Of a DNA stretch of 64,000 nt, positions 61,330-64,000 are shown in pieces. Positions within the stretch are counted from its first letter, which is position 1. Every line of letters begins with the position of its first letter. A program made the translations under genes and the position numbers. The stretch covers positions 596,649 through 660,648 of the forward strand of contig NZ_VTER01000003.1 in assembly GCF_008180445.1 (NCBI RefSeq). Reading direction: 5' to 3'. A model generated the notes under the pieces. That model was not told the origin of the DNA and did no database searches. It worked only from the letters and a program-made list of their open reading frames with translations. This DNA is from Bacillus_AB infantis_B (GTDB lineage: Bacteria; Bacillota; Bacilli; Bacillales; Cytobacillaceae).

Positions 61330-61774
61330 TAATTTTGTAATAAAAGATTTTTTTATTAGTGGCTTCTATTTTAACTTCCTCATTAATTCTTTCAAACTCA
61401 GAAAGTATGTAATCAATGTTTTGCCGCTGAGCATTCGTTACATCTTTATGAGATGTTAATTGCCAGTACTGCGGGAATAACTGAAGAATATCATGATATC
61501 TATCTGTATCATCCATCTTCAACGCACGATAATTCATTGTTAAAAGCTCAAAAGTGGTAATAACGTTTTCTTTACTTAGTTCGAAGACCTCTTTTGACTG
61601 TTTCCCTTGTCGATAGGCCTCAGTAATTTCACTGTCTTTTTTTACTTGTTCAAAAAAAGTCCTGAAAGCTGCTTCTTCTAATTCTTTTTCTTTATAATCA
61701 TTTTCGACTTTAAAGAACCAGATGAAAAAAACACAGATTGCCAGTAATATAGAAATCATAAGCTTTTTGTTCAA
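61325..61774 (-). CDS. Membrane-anchored protein, unknown
   Basis: 149 residues with one N-terminal membrane helix (MISILLAICVFFIWFFKV) and a charged helical remainder that is probably extracellular. No family recognised. The stop codon is part of repeat R11. The final residues IR may have been altered when the repeat arrived. Confidence 0.6.
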   Translation of the reverse strand: MNKKLMISILLAICVFFIWFFKVENDYKEKELEEAAFRTFFEQVKKDSEITEAYRQGKQSKEVFELSKENVITTFELLTMNYRALKMDDTDRYHDILQLFPQYWQLTSHKDVTNAQRQNIDYILSEFERINEEVKIEATNKKIFYYKIR

Positions 61775-61865
61775 CTATATAATCCCCTTACACTGTTTCC
61801 CAAACTAACATTCAACAATCGCGTATTAGTCCCCAACTTATTCCCACTCATAATTCTCGACCAGC

Positions 61866-62513
61866 TCAGCCATCTTCGGAACTATTTTTTGAAGAGAATC
61901 TATTCCTTGAAAAGTGTTCATTATTTGAGATTACTGTAATGTAATTGCCATCATGCCCTACCCAAAATACTGTGGAATCCCCGGTTAAAGTGACAATAGG
62001 TACATTGGCTGACCATGTAAGTTTAACAAGTCTGGTAATGTTATTTTTGGTCCTTTTCACAGGATAAGGCGACTCGTGCTCCCTTTCCTCCAGGCTGAAC
62101 ACATCCTGTTTGATCGACCATAATGACAGGTTCAGCATATTTCCGTTTCCATGCAAATAAGGATAATAGGCTTTGAATTGCTGCGGGGTGCGAATCACTG
62201 CTTTTACAAAGAAGGTATCTTTGTATTCGCCTTTCGCACAATTGAACGCTATATCCTGCTCCCTGTACAGACCTTCAAATTCTGCCTGCTGAAAATCAAA
62301 GATTTCCACAAGTGAATAAACAGGATAATAATCCGGATTCTCCATCCAGCTGCAAAAAAATACTTCATAATGATTTGTAAGACCACTTTCGGCATAATAG
62401 GGAAATTCCACGATATGCCGGAAATCTCCGTGGATCTCAAAAGGATAAGTGGCTTCCGCCTTCGGTTCTATCATTACTTTTCGGGGAGGAAACCAGCTGA
62501 CTTCTATTTTCAT
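61866..62513 (-). CDS. Hypothetical protein
   Basis: 215 residues from the ATG at 62513 (AAGGTG six bases before it; a GTG at 62522 is also in frame). No signal peptide or membrane segment. It is rich in aromatic residues, with no motif I recognise. It begins 21 bases after the DUF3221 gene upstream. Confidence 0.6.
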   Translation of the reverse strand: MKIEVSWFPPRKVMIEPKAEATYPFEIHGDFRHIVEFPYYAESGLTNHYEVFFCSWMENPDYYPVYSLVEIFDFQQAEFEGLYREQDIAFNCAKGEYKDTFFVKAVIRTPQQFKAYYPYLHGNGNMLNLSLWSIKQDVFSLEEREHESPYPVKRTKNNITRLVKLTWSANVPIVTLTGDSTVFWVGHDGNYITVISNNEHFSRNRFSSKNSSEDG

Positions 62514-62534
62514 TTTTTTCACCTTACTTTTGCT

Positions 62535-62876
62535 TTATTCTTCCAATACCTCAATCCGCTCTGCCCCTGTCTTAGGAGGAAGCGATTCCTGAGCCTTGCC
62601 GTTGTAGGTTATGGCAACTTTTTGCCCAATCTCTAAATTCTTTAATTGTCTTTTACTTACATAAAAAAACATGCCTTGTTCGTAAGCTATCTCCATTATT
62701 TCTTCTTGTGTTCCATTCTCAAGCACTTCATCTGAAATGTTACTAATGACCAGAATCATATTAGGCTCAGAAAACTTTTGGGCAACATAACCTTCAAAGA
62801 CAGGCTTTTTCGAACATGAAGACATTACCATACAGCAAAGGATCAGCATCATCATGAGCACTCTACTATTTCTCAT
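62535..62876 (-). CDS. DUF3221-like lipoprotein
   Basis: 113 residues. Signal peptide with lipobox MSSC (Cys near 21), then a small beta domain: GYVAQKF, ILVISNIS, LKNLEIGQKVAITYNG. It resembles YobA/DUF3221 proteins of bacilli, whose role is unknown. The related gene 59 bases upstream encodes a second member. Confidence 0.7.
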   Translation of the reverse strand: MRNSRVLMMMLILCCMVMSSCSKKPVFEGYVAQKFSEPNMILVISNISDEVLENGTQEEIMEIAYEQGMFFYVSKRQLKNLEIGQKVAITYNGKAQESLPPKTGAERIEVLEE

Positions 62877-62935
62877 TACTTTCCCCCCACATGGTGAGTA
62901 TCAAAGAACGATGGTCTACGCTAGGCTGGCCGTCC

Positions 62936-63271
62936 TCACTTCACAATTTTTACCTTTATGGCTCCTGCTTGTCCTGGGGCTGATGTTGCTTTATTTCCAT
63001 TGTAGTAAACTATTACTTTCTGACCTGCTTTGAGCTTATCCCTAAGTTTGCTATCAAGGCTGGTAATTTTAAAATATGTTCCTTCACCACCAAAAGTTTC
63101 TGCAAGTTCCTCAAACTCTTCCTCTTCTATCTCTTTTTCATTGGCCGGTACAACCCAAATTTCAGAATCACTTTTGCTTATAATGTAACCTTCTTCCTGA
63201 ACAGCACCTAAAGTACAGGCAGACAACAATAGGAGGCAGCAAAACTTTAATAATGTTCTGATGGTTGTCAT
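62936..63271 (-). CDS. DUF3221-like lipoprotein, second copy
   Basis: 111 residues with lipobox LSAC (Cys near 19) and the same layout as its neighbour (GYIISKS, LKAGQKVIVYYNG), so the two probably arose by duplication. It is first of a run of small secreted or unknown genes. Confidence 0.7.
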   Translation of the reverse strand: MTTIRTLLKFCCLLLLSACTLGAVQEEGYIISKSDSEIWVVPANEKEIEEEEFEELAETFGGEGTYFKITSLDSKLRDKLKAGQKVIVYYNGNKATSAPGQAGAIKVKIVK

Positions 63272-63367
63272 TCCTTCCTCAAAAAATGGATAGTTTCAAC
63301 TTTACCGTTTATTTACAATTATATTTGAAATGGGTTGATTATAGAAGAGGTAAAATGACCACTATGT

Positions 63368-63414
63368 GTGGAACAATCTGTGAAACAAGATTAATCGGGG
63401 GGGTGCCTGTCACC
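63368..63414 (+). repeat. Dispersed repeat R, copy R12
   Basis: Copy with GTGGAACA at its left and GGGGGGGTGCCTGTCACC at its right. It lies 97 bases upstream of a minus-strand gene start, so it is not next to a visible stop codon. Confidence 0.85.
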
Positions 63415-63424
63415 AATATTAAAA

Positions 63425-63451
63425 AGAGTGAAGCTTCTTTCACTTCACTCT
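63425..63451. terminator. Hairpin between R12 and R13
   Basis: AGAGTGAAG / CTTCACTCT with a 9-base loop and an A tract on its left. It would end a minus-strand transcript coming from beyond the window. Confidence 0.6.
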
Positions 63452-63453
63452 CT

Positions 63454-63496
63454 GTGAAACTATTGATGTGAAACAAGAATTTTCGGGAGGTGCCTG
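63454..63496 (+). repeat. Dispersed repeat R, copy R13, interrupted by IS copy 3
   Basis: Left part ending GGTGCCTG at 63496, where the third insertion sequence begins at the same position as in R4 and R7. Confidence 0.88.
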
Positions 63497-64000
63497 TGCT
63501 CGACCCCCTTATAATGGACAAATAGACCATCATAATTCGGTGATATACTAACATATAAGGGGGAATTAAAATGAACAAGCCTACTCGTAAAAGACACCTC
63601 GATCCCGATATAAAAATTAGGGCATCCCAAGAATACCTAAATGGAGTGAAAAGTTCTTCTCAATTGGGGCATGAGCTAAATGTTGACCCGGATACCATCT
63701 TAAATTGGGCTAAAAAGTATAAACTCCACGGCGCTGCCTGCTTCAATAAATCGACCAAAAATCAATCTAGTCAAACTGCAGAATTACAAAAAGAAATTGA
63801 TCATTTAAAGTCCACGTTAAAAGCAAAAGATTTGGAGATTGAGATTCTAAAAAAGTTCCAGGCCTCTCTCAAAAAGAACGTATAAACAAGAAATACGAGG
63901 GTATTTCTGCTTTGAGGGAGGAGTATCCCGTGACCCTCTTATGCCAAATTCTCAATGTGTCGAAAAGCGGGTATTATGCCTATTTAAAACGGCCAAAACC
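63497..64000 (+). mobile_element. IS3-family insertion sequence, copy 3, cut by window edge
   Basis: Left end TGCTCGACCCCCTTATAATG and orfA as in the other copies. The sequence up to 64000 is free of Ns and duplications and so gives a clean view of the 5' third. Confidence 0.92.
63571..63885 (+). CDS. IS3-family OrfA, copy 3
   Basis: 104 residues, same protein as copy 1. The slippery heptamer AAAAAAG is at 63849-63855. OrfB begins but leaves the window. Confidence 0.92.
   Translation: MNKPTRKRHLDPDIKIRASQEYLNGVKSSSQLGHELNVDPDTILNWAKKYKLHGAACFNKSTKNQSSQTAELQKEIDHLKSTLKAKDLEIEILKKFQASLKKNV

Overview
The window looks like a draft-assembly piece of a Bacillaceae chromosome (Bacillus/Cytobacillus-like). 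The reasons are strong AAGGAGG-type ribosome-binding sites with ATG, GTG and TTG starts, an S-box (SAM-I) riboswitch, CcpA-type cre sites, Rho-independent terminators after most transcription units, and gene orders that match B. subtilis (gmuD-gmuR-gmuE, manR/manP/manA, yesM/yesN-type regulators). I see no rRNA, tRNA, prophage or CRISPR array. Four N characters (36061, 41527, 41807, 42270) lie inside copies of one insertion sequence and mark assembly trouble there.

Layout. 1-6.1 kb: a truncated sigma-54 activator, a frameshifted WHH-type nuclease toxin gene and an ABC-2 exporter pair. 6.3-11.4 kb: a fructoselysine operon of the E. coli frlABCDR type (epimerase, permease, deglycase, kinase, GntR repressor), with the same operator-like motif at two promoters. 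11.5-15.4 kb: an FCD regulator, an NhaC-type antiporter and an amidohydrolase. 15.7-16.6 kb: two small genes. 16.8-22.8 kb: an S-box controlled metQNP methionine importer that runs on without a gap into an enoyl-CoA hydratase, an FMN alpha-hydroxy-acid oxidase and a CaiB/BaiF CoA-transferase. 22.9-25.5 kb: a FAD oxidoreductase and small membrane proteins. 25.8-34.4 kb: mannose/glucomannan catabolism (manA, manR, manP, 6-phospho-beta-glucosidase, GntR regulator, fructokinase). 34.6-43.3 kb: a mixed region with a lipoprotein, a NERD-HRDC protein, a GAF-STAS protein, a PadR/DUF2812 pair and two IS3-family copies. 43.3-52.2 kb: a beta-glucoside system with an ABC importer, a two-component system, a GH1 enzyme and a ROK kinase. 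53.1-61.0 kb: an amino-sugar operon with a sodium symporter, AGE epimerase, ceramidase-like amidase, NagB, NagA, a SIS protein and a ROK repressor. 61.3-63.3 kb: small secreted or membrane proteins, then a third IS copy that runs off the edge.

The most unusual signal is not a gene. From 25.6 kb onward a roughly 47-bp repeat, here called R, occurs 13 times, always in the same orientation. At six of nine loci it abuts or supplies the stop codon of a minus-strand gene, and a terminator hairpin often follows, so it sits in the 3' untranslated region. All three IS copies are inserted at the same point in the short loop of its GGTG/CACC hairpin and flanked by a 3-bp CTG duplication where both ends are visible. 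A second, unrelated repeat (B, around an AGGGAC/GTCCCT palindrome) takes the same position after manA. This looks like a repeat family adapted to gene 3' ends together with an insertion sequence that targets it.

Most of the window is carbon-source catabolism: Amadori products, mannose/glucomannan, beta-glucosides and amino sugars each have their own importer, kinase or hydrolase and local regulator, with cre-like sites at two promoters. Functions below come from motif reading and family knowledge only; no database search was run.
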